A stretch of DNA of 64,000 bases, taken from contig CBDDKZ010000005.1 of the NCBI GenBank assembly GCA_965230415.1, positions 1,054,001 through 1,118,000 of the forward strand, given 5' to 3'. The stretch comes from CBDDKZ01 sp965230415 (GTDB lineage Bacteria; Bacteroidota; Bacteroidia; Cytophagales; JAAEPT01). The notes below the pieces were generated by a model. The model ran no database searches, was not told where the DNA came from, and saw only the letters and a list, made by a program, of their open reading frames with translations. The translations under genes were made by a program, and so were the position numbers. This document shows, piece by piece, positions 1 to 9,472 of this stretch (positions are counted from its first letter, which is position 1; every line of letters begins with the position of its first letter).

Positions 1-202
1 ACACGTTCGTCGAGCTCACATCATTTGAACTTCCATTCAAACGGTATGAGTTGCTAAATAATTATTTTTCCTTCCAATATCCAAGATATTTTCAATTTTT
101 AAAGAGAAACACCTCAATTATTATATCAGCATCTTGTTTTTGTTATCATTCTGCAAATTCGCCCCTTCTAAACGACTTGCTTTACTGTTTATTGCACAGT
201 GT
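1..202. other. Left edge, no gene recognised
   Basis: This AT-rich stretch lies downstream of the asparaginase stop. Minus-strand frames close quickly, and the short plus-strand frame that runs into the asparaginase gene resembles no known protein. A small inverted repeat (TTTGAA/TTCAAA, near 25-42) is the only structure noticed. I see no U-rich terminator hairpin, so the minus-strand operon may continue past the window. Confidence 0.5.
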
Positions 203-1279
203 TCAGGTACTTGTTTCTGTGAGTTCACCACTAATCGACTTCTGCAGCCAATGTTTTATTTCGTGGGTACTGTAATTAGAACATAGAAATTGCATTTTGG
301 TCACGGCTGCTTCTATGGTCATATCCGCACCATTCACCACTCCATTTTCCTCGAATGCAGCACTTGAGCTATATATGCCTGAAAGCACCCTGCCACTTTC
401 GCACTGAGACACATTTAATACTGGGACATTTTTATCGCTCAATTCCCTAAGTAATTTTATAAACCAATCATCAGAGTACATATTTCCTGCGCCAAATGAT
501 TCAATGATAAGCCCTTCTACCTCATCATTAAATAATAGCTTATTTAAGAGTCCTTCTGACAGTCCCGGAAACAAACGAACAACCATGACATTAGCATCCA
601 TTTTTCGATGCGTTTTTAATGAAGTGGTGCTATTTCTGTACAGTGCCTTTTTATTATATTCTATCGTTACGCCGGCATGCGCCAGCACCGGATAGTTCTC
701 TGTTTTAAAAGCGTCGAAGTGCGTACTTTCAACTTTCTTCGCCCGATTACCTCTTAGGAGTAAGCCATTGAAATAAATGACAACCTCCTGTACCAATGCC
801 TCTCCACCCTCTTTTTGAGCGGCAATTTCAAGTGAGGTCAATACATTTGCCCGCGCATCGTTTCGTGGCACCCCTATAGGGAGTTGCGCTCCGGTAAATA
901 CCACAGGCTTAGTAATTCCTTCCAGCAGAAAGCTCAGCGCCGAAGCCGAATAAGCCATCGTATCTGTTCCGTGTAAAATGACAAATCCATTATATCGCTT
1001 ATAATTTTCTCTAATTATTTCTGCCAGGCCTACCCAAATCTCCGGTTTCATATCGGCTGAATCAACCAATGTGTCCAGGGTAATTACGTCTATGGGACAT
1101 TTAAAATCTTCCAGTTCAGGAATAAAGTCGCGAATTTGTCTAAAAGAAAAAGGGAGCAATAAGCCGGAATGTGGGTCTTTCTGCATTCCTAGCGTTCCAC
1201 CTGTATATATCATCAACAAACCACAGTCACCCTCGACATTTTGAATGGCAATACGATGATATTTGAGTGAATCTGTCAT
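203..1279 (-). CDS. ansA: Type I L-asparaginase
   Basis: Hydrolyses L-asparagine to aspartate and ammonia; type I enzymes are normally cytoplasmic, and no signal peptide is visible. The N-terminal TGGT catalytic threonine motif (YTGGTLGM) and the second-threonine motif HGTDTMAYSAS are both present, and the length (about 358 residues) suits the family. The ATG at 1279 overlaps the upstream tatD stop as TAATG, which is typical of translational coupling and is my preferred start. An in-frame ATG at 1297 would add six residues. It is the second gene of a tatD-ansA pair. Confidence 0.93.
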   Translation of the reverse strand: MTDSLKYHRIAIQNVEGDCGLLMIYTGGTLGMQKDPHSGLLLPFSFRQIRDFIPELEDFKCPIDVITLDTLVDSADMKPEIWVGLAEIIRENYKRYNGFVILHGTDTMAYSASALSFLLEGITKPVVFTGAQLPIGVPRNDARANVLTSLEIAAQKEGGEALVQEVVIYFNGLLLRGNRAKKVESTHFDAFKTENYPVLAHAGVTIEYNKKALYRNSTTSLKTHRKMDANVMVVRLFPGLSEGLLNKLLFNDEVEGLIIESFGAGNMYSDDWFIKLLRELSDKNVPVLNVSQCESGRVLSGIYSSSAAFEENGVVNGADMTIEAAVTKMQFLCSNYSTHEIKHWLQKSISGELTETST

Positions 1280-2046
1280 TACATTTGGAATAGACAACGG
1301 GCGTTTTTGGTAGTTGCATCCGCCACTTCTTTTTGTGTAATTTCTTTAATGTTGGCAATTCTTTTACTGACAATTTCTACATAAGCCGGCTCATTACGCT
1401 TACCCCGGTGAGGTACGGGGGCAAGATAAGGGCAATCGGTTTCCAGCAACAATTTCGACAAGGCTATTTCAGGCAATACAAGGTCGAGGCCTCCTTTTTT
1501 GTAAGTAGCAACTCCACCGATTCCCAGATACATTCCCAATTCAATGAATTTTTGTGCCTCTTCCACACTTCCACTGAAACAATGCAATACACCTGTTAAC
1601 GTTCCGTCTTGCAATTCTTCCAAAAGTTCAATGACCACCTCATTGGCATCACGTGCATGTATCACTATTGGCTTTTTGCGTTCCATAGCCCAGCGTGTTT
1701 GAATTCGGAATGCTTCTTTCTGCTGTTCTATATGTGTTTTATCCCAATAGAGATCTATTCCCATTTCGCCCATAGCAATAAAGTCGCGCTTAGACCACCA
1801 ATCTTCTACCAAATACAAAATACGTTCAAAATCCTTTTTAACGTAACATGGGTGCAAGCCCATCATCGCTTTGCATACTCCCCCGTAGCGTAGTTCTGCT
1901 TCTAGCATCCCGTCAATTGATTGTTCATCAATATTTGGCATTAAAATTTCTTCAACACCCAACTCCCTCGCTCTTTCTACGGCATCATCTCTGTCCTTGT
2001 CAAACTGACTGGCATAGATATGTGCGTGTGTTTCGATAAATTTCAT
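1279..2046 (-). CDS. tatD: TatD family metal-dependent hydrolase/DNase
   Basis: A 255-residue TIM-barrel metallo-hydrolase. It shows the N-terminal metal-binding HxH (THAHIY, residues 6-11), an internal GEMG segment, VIHARDA, HCFSG and the C-terminal ETDCPYLAP motif, all in family order. TatD proteins act as Mg-dependent 3'-5' exonucleases in DNA repair and turnover. The stop codon overlaps the ansA start, so the two are probably co-transcribed. It begins at an ATG with an AT-rich gap of about 80 nt behind it. Confidence 0.93.
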   Translation of the reverse strand: MKFIETHAHIYASQFDKDRDDAVERARELGVEEILMPNIDEQSIDGMLEAELRYGGVCKAMMGLHPCYVKKDFERILYLVEDWWSKRDFIAMGEMGIDLYWDKTHIEQQKEAFRIQTRWAMERKKPIVIHARDANEVVIELLEELQDGTLTGVLHCFSGSVEEAQKFIELGMYLGIGGVATYKKGGLDLVLPEIALSKLLLETDCPYLAPVPHRGKRNEPAYVEIVSKRIANIKEITQKEVADATTKNARCLFQM

Positions 2047-2126
2047 TTCATCACTAATTTTTTACAAAACTAGGGTTATTTGGGAATTAATGGTTGTATG
2101 AATGTTATACTTTTAATAAAAAGCGA

Positions 2127-3218
2127 TTAGTAACGTCGGCGTTTCCAGCTAATTCCGGTAGGGATCAGGTAAAAAAATAAAAGTGATACCGACAATATCG
2201 AAGCGTAAATTTCGTAAATAAAAGATTGCCAGTAAAACTGTTCCAGGTTGAGTTTTTTTAATTGTTGCTCGATGAAAGAAGCTTGCAACACCCATTTCGC
2301 AGTCAACAGCACAACGGCCAAAGGTTGGTTGTATAAAAATAAAAGCACCATTGCGGGATAATATAAAGCCTGAAATACCAGCAAGAGACGTATTGCCCAT
2401 TGCGTTCGTAACGCTCCATGCATCCAGCGCTTGCGTTGAAATAACAAGGAAAACAAGGATGATTGTGGCATGGTTGCTGCCAGCACGCTCTTTTTATACA
2501 ATGTTTTTGCTTTCCACCCCTCTTTTCGCACCGCTTTAAGGAGTGCAAAATCTTCGGTCACGGAAAACCCAATATTCTCGTAGCCCCCTGTCTGCCAGTA
2601 CGCTTCTTTGCGCACCATCATATTATTCCCCATAGCTGTCACGGCTATTCCGGCACGTGACAACAAATGAATCATTCCCAGGGCATAGAGCCAGTCAATA
2701 CATTGCAAACCACCTAAGAAGGCTCCTTTTTCGACGAAGGTGACACCGGTAACGAGTCCGGTTTCATTATCCGACTGGCCGAGCATTTGCCGTATCCAGT
2801 TGCTCGGAACCTGCACATCGGCATCGCAAATAAAATAATAGTCACCAATAGCTTCATGAGCCAGTTGAGCAAGTACGTTGGTTTTACCCGCTAAATCATT
2901 AAGACGCGATTGAATGGAAAAAAAACGAACATTATCGTATGATGCGGCAAATCTACGTGCCAATACTGCTGTAGCATCTGCTGATTGATCATCGGCTATG
3001 AGAATCTCGATTTTGTCTTTGGGGTAATTTTGCTCCAATAGTGCTTCCAGACATTCTTCTATGGTGCCCTCTTCATCACGGGCACATACCAATACCGATA
3101 CCTTTGGCACTTCATTTAATGCTACATCGGGAGATGCCTTCCAGAATATTTCAACTAACAGCAAAATTGTTAGAATGAGTAGAACCGGTAATATTATGAT
3201 TAATGAAAAGACGGTCAT
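2127..3218 (-). CDS. Membrane GT2 family glycosyltransferase
   Basis: A 363-residue family 2 glycosyltransferase. One N-terminal membrane helix (about residues 4-26) precedes a GT-A domain starting VSVLVCARDEE, with a DxD-type motif (CDADVQ, about 135), a TED catalytic-base segment (about 221) and a QRKRW motif (about 262). Three hydrophobic C-terminal segments follow. The Q-x-x-R-W type motif is typical of processive or lipid-linked GT2 enzymes. The start overlaps the deacetylase stop as ATGA. With its two upstream partners it forms a surface-glycan operon; the sugar used cannot be read from sequence. Confidence 0.88.
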   Translation of the reverse strand: MTVFSLIIILPVLLILTILLLVEIFWKASPDVALNEVPKVSVLVCARDEEGTIEECLEALLEQNYPKDKIEILIADDQSADATAVLARRFAASYDNVRFFSIQSRLNDLAGKTNVLAQLAHEAIGDYYFICDADVQVPSNWIRQMLGQSDNETGLVTGVTFVEKGAFLGGLQCIDWLYALGMIHLLSRAGIAVTAMGNNMMVRKEAYWQTGGYENIGFSVTEDFALLKAVRKEGWKAKTLYKKSVLAATMPQSSLFSLLFQRKRWMHGALRTQWAIRLLLVFQALYYPAMVLLFLYNQPLAVVLLTAKWVLQASFIEQQLKKLNLEQFYWQSFIYEIYASILSVSLLFFYLIPTGISWKRRRY

Positions 3219-3835
3219 AAAGTTTCAAATCGGTAACCTTGCGCTAAGAAATGTTCCAGGTATTTGGGCAGGGCATACTTAATTTTATCGTATGATTTTA
3301 TACTATCATGAAATAGTACGATACTTCCTCTTCTGGTGTTTTGAATACTTTTTTTCAGGCATTTTTCTTTGGAAATTTTGGGGTGAAAGTCTCCGCTTAA
3401 AACCTCCCACATTACTATCTCATGCGTTTTAGCCAGTTGTTTTCGCTGGCCTCTGGATAGCATACCATATGGAGGCCTGAATAATTTAGAAGGATTATGT
3501 GCTCCTAAATAATCATCACATGTATCAACATTTTTCAGGTATTCATTCAGGTCATTCTTTTTTCCATTCAGATGGTTTTGGGTATGGTTGGCGACCTGGT
3601 GGCCATCTTCGAGTAGTTTTCTGAACACGCCCGGATGTTTGCGCACATTATCTCCTACACAAAAAAAAGTAGCTTTTATACCGTAATTCTTAAGGGTGTC
3701 AATCACGTATTCGGTAACATCAGGAATAGGGCCATCATCAAAAGTGAGGTATAATACTTTTTCTTTAGAATGCTTCCTCCAGGTATAAAAGGGAAAAATC
3801 GTTCTAAAAATACGGCCGTAATAGTGTATTAACAT
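3215..3835 (-). CDS. Polysaccharide deacetylase (NodB domain)
   Basis: A 206-residue CE4-type deacetylase. Metal and catalytic motifs are complete: TFDDGP (D33, D34), HTQNH (H84, H88), RPPYG (about 120), an SGDF segment and LFHDS near the end. These enzymes remove acetyl groups from N-acetyl sugars in peptidoglycan, chitin-like or exopolysaccharide chains. There is no clear cleavable signal peptide; the N-terminus is hydrophobic and basic, suggesting membrane association. It lies one base past the GT4 stop and overlaps the following GT2 gene, so the three genes are probably one operon. Confidence 0.9.
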   Translation of the reverse strand: MLIHYYGRIFRTIFPFYTWRKHSKEKVLYLTFDDGPIPDVTEYVIDTLKNYGIKATFFCVGDNVRKHPGVFRKLLEDGHQVANHTQNHLNGKKNDLNEYLKNVDTCDDYLGAHNPSKLFRPPYGMLSRGQRKQLAKTHEIVMWEVLSGDFHPKISKEKCLKKSIQNTRRGSIVLFHDSIKSYDKIKYALPKYLEHFLAQGYRFETL

Positions 3836-3836
3836 A

Positions 3837-4961
3837 TTATTTTAAGGTCTTCATCATTGATTCCCAAAGCAGGTCACTGGTAAGGTCCCAGGAAAATCGC
3901 TTACAGTTCACTTTACCCTTTTCTACCAAACTTTCTCTATAATCAGCATCTTTCCAGACTTTTACAAGACCTTCGCTAATAGAGTCAACACTAAAAGGGT
4001 CTACCAGATGTGCCGAATCAGCTGCTACTTCCGGCATGGATGTTCTATTAGATGTGATAACCGGTAAATCACAACTTTGTGCTTCAATAATTGGAATGCC
4101 AAAACCTTCCAGAAAAGGAACATAAGTGAGTGCTAGTCCGGCAGCTAACAATTCATGTAATTCCTGTTCATTGACTCGGTCTGTAAATAGCACATCTGCT
4201 TTATTCTTCAAGGCATTGTACGTTTCTTCAATATCAGAAGTTCCCCAGCCTTTCCTTCCTGCTATGAGTAATTTGACGGGTGAGGGATGGCGTTCTTTAA
4301 ACTGATCGAATGCTTTAAATAGATTGATTATGTTTTTACGATGGTGTAATGCTCCTATAAATAAAAAATAAGCACAACCGGCTGACCACCTATCGCGAAC
4401 TCCCTGAATGCTTGACTTATCAATAGGTCCTAAATGGTCCTTGATGCCATTGAATACCACATCTATTTTTTGAGGATTTGTTCCGTATTGTTCTGTGATA
4501 TCCTGTTTCGTAAATTGAGAAACGGTAGTAATATGCCTTGCCTTTTTAACAAATCTTGGTGTATAATATTTATAATACCTTAGCTTAAGCTTGTCCAATG
4601 AGGCATCGTCATGTTCAAAGGCCAGGTCATGAATTACCATGTTCTGGAGCACATTGGTGCTCAACGAGCAATAGCCGTCTGTGGACAGAAATAAATCCGG
4701 TTTCTCCCTTCTCAATACACGAGGCACTGAAAATTCAAACCACAGGTACCATAAGAAGGGGTGTCGCGCGGGTGGAAAGGCAACGATTGGTTCCACATTG
4801 TCGCCGTAGATAAAACTTTTATCATACTTGCGATCAAAAATAAAAACAAATTCCACTTCAGGATGTTTGTGTACGATACGTTTTAAAGTTTCGTGCGTAA
4901 ATATCCCTATCCCCTCTAATTTATTTTTAAGTAAAAAGCGTGTGTTTACGGCAATTTTCAT
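3837..4961 (-). CDS. GT4 family glycosyltransferase
   Basis: A retaining GT-B glycosyltransferase of about 374 residues. It opens MKIAVNTRFLL, has a linker segment typical of GT4 (VVFNGI, about 190) and carries the E-x7-E donor-site motif (EGFGIPIIEA, about 300). I chose the ATG at 4961 because the homologous N-terminus starts there; a GTG at 4970 would add three residues. It is the first gene of the GT4-deacetylase-GT2 unit. The donor sugar and acceptor are unknown, but the context points to envelope polysaccharide assembly. Confidence 0.88.
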   Translation of the reverse strand: MKIAVNTRFLLKNKLEGIGIFTHETLKRIVHKHPEVEFVFIFDRKYDKSFIYGDNVEPIVAFPPARHPFLWYLWFEFSVPRVLRREKPDLFLSTDGYCSLSTNVLQNMVIHDLAFEHDDASLDKLKLRYYKYYTPRFVKKARHITTVSQFTKQDITEQYGTNPQKIDVVFNGIKDHLGPIDKSSIQGVRDRWSAGCAYFLFIGALHHRKNIINLFKAFDQFKERHPSPVKLLIAGRKGWGTSDIEETYNALKNKADVLFTDRVNEQELHELLAAGLALTYVPFLEGFGIPIIEAQSCDLPVITSNRTSMPEVAADSAHLVDPFSVDSISEGLVKVWKDADYRESLVEKGKVNCKRFSWDLTSDLLWESMMKTLK

Positions 4962-5125
4962 TGGTTCCACTAAAGTCTACAAATAGCGTAAAAGGCAATG
5001 AACATGTCGAATAGAAGTTCCATTACCATGACATGTTAAATATAGAATAAACTATTGGTTCGAAAAAACTAAATGATGGAGGATCGCAGATTAGCCCCCC
5101 TTCTTTACCTTTTGGCTATCTAAAG

Positions 5126-5154
5126 TTGAATTGTTCCCTTTTTTTGTAACTTTG
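5126..5154 (+). promoter_or_regulatory. Bacteroidota-type promoter for the methyltransferase gene
   Basis: A TTG at 5126-5128 is followed 18 bases later by TAACTTTG at 5147-5154, matching the -33 TTG / -7 TANNTTTG pattern of the Bacteroidota housekeeping sigma factor. Transcription would start near 5160, leaving a leader of about 15 nt before the TTG start at 5175. Confidence 0.6.
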
Positions 5155-5174
5155 CACACTTAAGAAGAAATAAT

Positions 5175-6353
5175 TTGAAGCTAGTAGTAAAAACGTTCCA
5201 GGGTCTGGAAGAGGTATTGATGCAGGAGATTATTGACCTGGGAGGCGAAAATGTCAAAATAGGAAAACGAGCAGTTACCTGCTCGGGGGACAAGGAGTTT
5301 TTATACCGGGCCAATTTAAACTTGCGCACAGCACTGAGAATATTGGTACCCATTTATCAGTTTAAAGCTGACACAGAGGATGAGTTTTACGAAGAATTCA
5401 AAAAGAAAGACTGGTCGGAATTCATGCATGTGGACACTACATTCGCCATTGACAGCGTAGTATTTTCTCACGTCTTCAAACACTCCAAATTCATTTCGTT
5501 AAAGGCCAAAGATGCCATAGCAGATCAATTTCGGGAAAAGACGGGAAAACGACCTTCTGTTAACCCTAAAAACCCAGATCTGCAATTCAGCATTCACATT
5601 GCTGCTAACAACGTAACTGTTTCTTTTGATAGCTCGGTACAACCTTTAAACAGAAGGGGGTATCGCAGTGATAAACATGAGGCGCCGCTAAACGAAGTGC
5701 TCGCTGCGGGCATGATTAAATTAGCTAACTGGTCGGCCGACACACCATTAATAGATCCATTTTGCGGAAGTGGCACTATTTTAATGGAAGCAGCCATGAT
5801 GGCGTGTAACATACCACCAGGACTAAAAAGAAAAGAGTTTGGGTTTATGCGCTGGCAAAACTTTGAACAAGAAACGTGGGATAAGGTCTTTCAGGAAGGT
5901 TATAGTCAACTCCGTTCGTCTACTACGGAAATTTTAGGCCACGACATTTCCGGCCAAGCCATAGATATGGTTAAGGAAGCCAGTATCACTTTTGATCTCT
6001 TCCGAGAAATAAGAGCTTCCAAAAAAAGCTTCGAACGATTTTTACCTGAATTAAGATCGGGAACGGTTATTACCAATCCACCTTATGGCGAACGTTTGGA
6101 AATCGAGGATATAAACGAATTTTATCGCACGATAGGGGAACGTCTTCAAAATTATTATCAAAACTTTGATGTTTGGTTAATCACTTCTAATGAAGAAGCG
6201 CTGGAACAAATAACCATCGAACCTGCTGATAGTATAGAACTTTACAATGGTGCGTTAAAGTGTAAATTCAATCATTATAAGCTTTATGAAGGTGAACATA
6301 ATAAGGCTTCTGAGCCTAAAAAGCGACGATACATAAGAAAGAAGGCAGATTAA
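5175..6353 (+). CDS. rlmL: THUMP-domain 23S rRNA guanine-N2 methyltransferase
   Basis: A 392-residue SAM-dependent RNA methyltransferase of the RlmL/UPF0020 group. An N-terminal ferredoxin-like plus THUMP RNA-binding region (to about 160) precedes a Rossmann methyltransferase with a DPFCGSGT SAM-binding motif (about 194) and the NPPYGERL catalytic motif (about 300) that defines N2-guanine methylation. It corresponds to the N-terminal half of E. coli RlmKL and lacks the RlmK half, as is usual in Bacteroidota. The start is TTG. The basic tail (KKRRYIRKK) probably binds RNA. The symbol follows homology only. Confidence 0.87.
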   Translation: MKLVVKTFQGLEEVLMQEIIDLGGENVKIGKRAVTCSGDKEFLYRANLNLRTALRILVPIYQFKADTEDEFYEEFKKKDWSEFMHVDTTFAIDSVVFSHVFKHSKFISLKAKDAIADQFREKTGKRPSVNPKNPDLQFSIHIAANNVTVSFDSSVQPLNRRGYRSDKHEAPLNEVLAAGMIKLANWSADTPLIDPFCGSGTILMEAAMMACNIPPGLKRKEFGFMRWQNFEQETWDKVFQEGYSQLRSSTTEILGHDISGQAIDMVKEASITFDLFREIRASKKSFERFLPELRSGTVITNPPYGERLEIEDINEFYRTIGERLQNYYQNFDVWLITSNEEALEQITIEPADSIELYNGALKCKFNHYKLYEGEHNKASEPKKRRYIRKKAD

Positions 6354-6363
6354 TTATCAGGCT

Positions 6364-7782
6364 ATTAGTTCTTTTGCTAAAAATATTGGTTTAATAGTTG
6401 TTCTCAACGTACTCATAAAGCCGCTAGGACTTATTTTGGAAGCCAGCATCCAAAATCATGAACAAGTGGGACACGAAAATTTTGGACGCTATGCCGCTAT
6501 TTTTAATTTAACAGCGATCTTCAATGTTTTCACTGATTTCGGGCTCAATCAATTTTATACCAAATCGGTAGCCTCCGATCCTGAAAATGCCGAAAAACAC
6601 TTCATCCCAATTTTTTTCATTAAAACGGTGCTGACCGTAGCTTACCCGGCGTTCATGATCGGCATCGGATTTGCATTACAATATCAAACAAGCGATATGG
6701 TAATAATTGCCATTCTGAGTCTGGTACATGCACTAATTCAATATGTAAACTTCTTTAGAGCCAATTTTCAGGGCTATCAGCTTTTTCGCTTAGATGCCAT
6801 CGTTTCCAATCTTGACAAACTACTTTTTGTCGCTTTTATGATGATTCTCTTAATTGTTGGCCCCAGTATAACGCAGTTTATTTCTATCCGTCTCCTGTCA
6901 GTGCTTATAACGCTTTTAATTATCATCATTTGGACAATTAAAAAAGGGCTGTGGTTTAGTTCCCGGATAGCGCTTAATGATGGTATGCAGCTGTTATCAA
7001 AAAGCCTGCCCTTTGCACTGAGCACCGTATTATCGTATATGCTCGTTCGTGTAGATCAGGTAATGGTTGAGCGTCTTTACCACGACCCTGTTGAGGCAGG
7101 CTTGTACTCAGCAGCATACAGGTGGATTGACGCGGCTATGAACTATTTATGGATACTATTACCTATGTTTTTCGCCAAGTTTGCTCATCATCAAACGAGC
7201 AGTGAACAAAAATCCAAAATGATGTCAACAGGCACCGTGCTTACGGCCTTCCCCATGATAGCGCTTCTAGTCTTTGTATATTTTCATGGAGAAGTGCTCT
7301 TCAAGCTATTCGATAACAGTAGCGAGAGCGAATTAATACGCATGAATCAGGTGTTTTTAATCTTATGTTACTCTCTGCTTATTAATGGATTTTTTGCTAT
7401 TCTGAGTACGTTTCTAACTTCAAACGGCCACCTCAAATTTGTCAACTACTTATTCGTATTAGGCATTGTTGTAAACTTTTGCACCAATTTTTATTTTGTG
7501 CCTACTTACGGAGCGCAGGCCGCTGCCTGGACTACCGTTTTAAGTCTTTTCCTCATGTCAATCGGATATTTTTTGTATATACTTAAAAAGAAACTGGTAA
7601 AAATTCCGTTCATAATCTGGATAAAGCTGGTATTATGTGGACTTGTTTATTTCTTTACTTTCAAGGCACTTAACAGCTTAGCACTCGGATGGGTATTAGA
7701 AACACTTATCAGCGGTATTTTCTTTGTTATATTAATAATAGCGAGCAAGACTCTTACTATTAAAAGTTTACGTAGCATATAA
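6364..7782 (+). CDS. Polysaccharide flippase (Wzx/MATE-like), unusual start
   Basis: A multi-pass membrane protein with about 12 predicted helices, resembling oligosaccharide flippases that move lipid-linked glycans across the inner membrane. The first canonical start is the TTG at 6436. However, the same frame is open upstream to a stop at 6334 and encodes a well-formed first helix (FAKNIGLIVVLNVLIKPLG) that homologues have, with no ATG, GTG or TTG available. I therefore mark ATT at 6364 as the provisional start; ATT at 6349 inside the end of the preceding gene is another option. The O-antigen ligase gene follows. Confidence 0.72.
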   Translation: MSSFAKNIGLIVVLNVLIKPLGLILEASIQNHEQVGHENFGRYAAIFNLTAIFNVFTDFGLNQFYTKSVASDPENAEKHFIPIFFIKTVLTVAYPAFMIGIGFALQYQTSDMVIIAILSLVHALIQYVNFFRANFQGYQLFRLDAIVSNLDKLLFVAFMMILLIVGPSITQFISIRLLSVLITLLIIIIWTIKKGLWFSSRIALNDGMQLLSKSLPFALSTVLSYMLVRVDQVMVERLYHDPVEAGLYSAAYRWIDAAMNYLWILLPMFFAKFAHHQTSSEQKSKMMSTGTVLTAFPMIALLVFVYFHGEVLFKLFDNSSESELIRMNQVFLILCYSLLINGFFAILSTFLTSNGHLKFVNYLFVLGIVVNFCTNFYFVPTYGAQAAAWTTVLSLFLMSIGYFLYILKKKLVKIPFIIWIKLVLCGLVYFFTFKALNSLALGWVLETLISGIFFVILIIASKTLTIKSLRSI

Positions 7783-7818
7783 TTTTTTATTCTATATAGT
7801 AATACTATTTTTGAGTAT

Positions 7819-9423
7819 ATGGAGCATGGAGGTGAGACGATTAATCCCTTATTTGTAAGTATAGATGCATTGATCAGGCGTCTGTTATATTTGATTCTGT
7901 TACTGGTATCTTTCACGCTTCCTTTGGCACTTGAAGCACCGGTTCCCGGAACTAATTCCAACATTCTTTTCCTGGTTGAGCCCTTGGCTATAGGAGCAAT
8001 GGGGCTTTTAATATTATTGGCATTTGTCAATATTAAAGTGCTTACAAAGTTAAAATGGAATTTACTTGACAAAATTATCATGGCTCATTTTGTTGCCATT
8101 ATTCTATCTACTATCTACTCAGATGACCTGTTTGTATCCATAAAATATTCCATCACATTAATGCTCTATTTGGTTCTGGGTTACCTTACGCCTAGAATTT
8201 TGGAATTCACGAAACAACGTATCCTTTATTTGGTCTATGCTCATCTGCTCGGTGCTGTAATTTTAGCATTGTATTGTATCTACAACTGGAGTCATATGGG
8301 CATATTCTATGAATCGTCTTATGAGGTAGCGAAGCCATTTTTAGAGATAGGCCACACAAACCTTAGCATTCTGATGGAAGTACCTCTGATTTTGGCCGCA
8401 GGCGTTTATTTACTCAAGAAAACTTCGTTAGTTGAGAAAATCTTGCTTGCTATTGCTATTTCACTTTACCTGGCAGTAATTATATTCAGTTGCTCGAAGG
8501 CCTCTTATCTAATAGTAGGCGTGGGCTTTTTCCTGTTCATATTGAATATTTCCAGAGTCAATTATTCCAAACTCTGGAAATATGGTACGATAGCAGTGCT
8601 TTGCCTTGGGGCATTAGCCTATTTAGTGTATAGTGGTCAAATGGTGGCCATACTGTCAAAGATTCACTTTACCGAATATAAGCTCCTTTACATTGGCGTT
8701 GTACTCCTAGCATTTATAGTATTTATATTCATAAAAAGAAAGAGTCTCTTTGGTCGCCTGACAATTTATGTAGGTACGCCTGTCATTTTACTGATGAGTA
8801 TTTGGTATTTAAACGATTATTTACACAAAAAAAAGTATGAGAACGTTGCCGGAAGCTATTATCAATCGGGAAGCAGCAATTACAACAGTCAGGACAAAGG
8901 TACTTATAAAACCACCAGTATGCTCGATGAAATAATGGGTTTCAGTGAAAATGACAATAACACATCGAATGCCGAAAGAAAATTAAGGTGGCTCGTTGGA
9001 TTCCAAATGCTCAAAGATTCTCCGGTACTAGGTGTCGGAATGGGTACTTTTCCCGATAAATACCTGCTCATAAAAAACAAAAATGCTAAAAATGCCACGT
9101 TCCTTACTTCGGTACGAATGAATATACATAACTTGTTTTTGGCTTGGTTTTCAGAAGGAGGTTTTATCACATTCGTAACAGGTTTTTCCTTTTTCATAAT
9201 TGTTTTCTGGCACTATTTCAACTACTTAAAAGATAAGCGAATATCCATTCTTAAGTCACTTTTATTCGTTTACTTCATTACTTTTCTTTTACACGGCTTT
9301 GCGCATGACTTTAGTCAGGAGGCGCGTGTTATTATTCCGTTCTGGATAGCTTTACTCCTATTGGGGCGCCAATTTATGGCCAAAAATTTTAAACATGTCA
9401 AAAGCTTAGCAACAACTTCATAA
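7819..9423 (+). CDS. O-antigen ligase/polymerase-like membrane protein
   Basis: A 534-residue protein with about 12 membrane helices, a large soluble loop (about residues 335-385) and a Wzy_C/O-antigen-ligase style segment (HNLFLAWFSEGG, about 437). Members join or polymerise undecaprenyl-linked glycans on the periplasmic face. It sits 36 bases after a flippase gene, the usual partner, and close to glycosyltransferases on the opposite strand. Whether it is a ligase (WaaL-like) or a polymerase (Wzy-like) cannot be decided from the sequence. Confidence 0.78.
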   Translation: MEHGGETINPLFVSIDALIRRLLYLILLLVSFTLPLALEAPVPGTNSNILFLVEPLAIGAMGLLILLAFVNIKVLTKLKWNLLDKIIMAHFVAIILSTIYSDDLFVSIKYSITLMLYLVLGYLTPRILEFTKQRILYLVYAHLLGAVILALYCIYNWSHMGIFYESSYEVAKPFLEIGHTNLSILMEVPLILAAGVYLLKKTSLVEKILLAIAISLYLAVIIFSCSKASYLIVGVGFFLFILNISRVNYSKLWKYGTIAVLCLGALAYLVYSGQMVAILSKIHFTEYKLLYIGVVLLAFIVFIFIKRKSLFGRLTIYVGTPVILLMSIWYLNDYLHKKKYENVAGSYYQSGSSNYNSQDKGTYKTTSMLDEIMGFSENDNNTSNAERKLRWLVGFQMLKDSPVLGVGMGTFPDKYLLIKNKNAKNATFLTSVRMNIHNLFLAWFSEGGFITFVTGFSFFIIVFWHYFNYLKDKRISILKSLLFVYFITFLLHGFAHDFSQEARVIIPFWIALLLLGRQFMAKNFKHVKSLATTS

Positions 9424-9472
9424 CATTTACCTTTTTTTGTATTTTGTAAGAAATCTCTATAAGTGAAATGTA

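Noticed and set aside
51..275. Plus-strand ORF of 74 codons at the left edge
   Set aside because: It runs into the antisense of ansA, looks like no known protein and has no support beyond an open frame.
7647..8081. Minus-strand ORF of 144 codons over the flippase/ligase junction
   Set aside because: It is antisense to two well-supported membrane protein genes, and its Lys/Ile-rich composition is what antisense of such genes gives.
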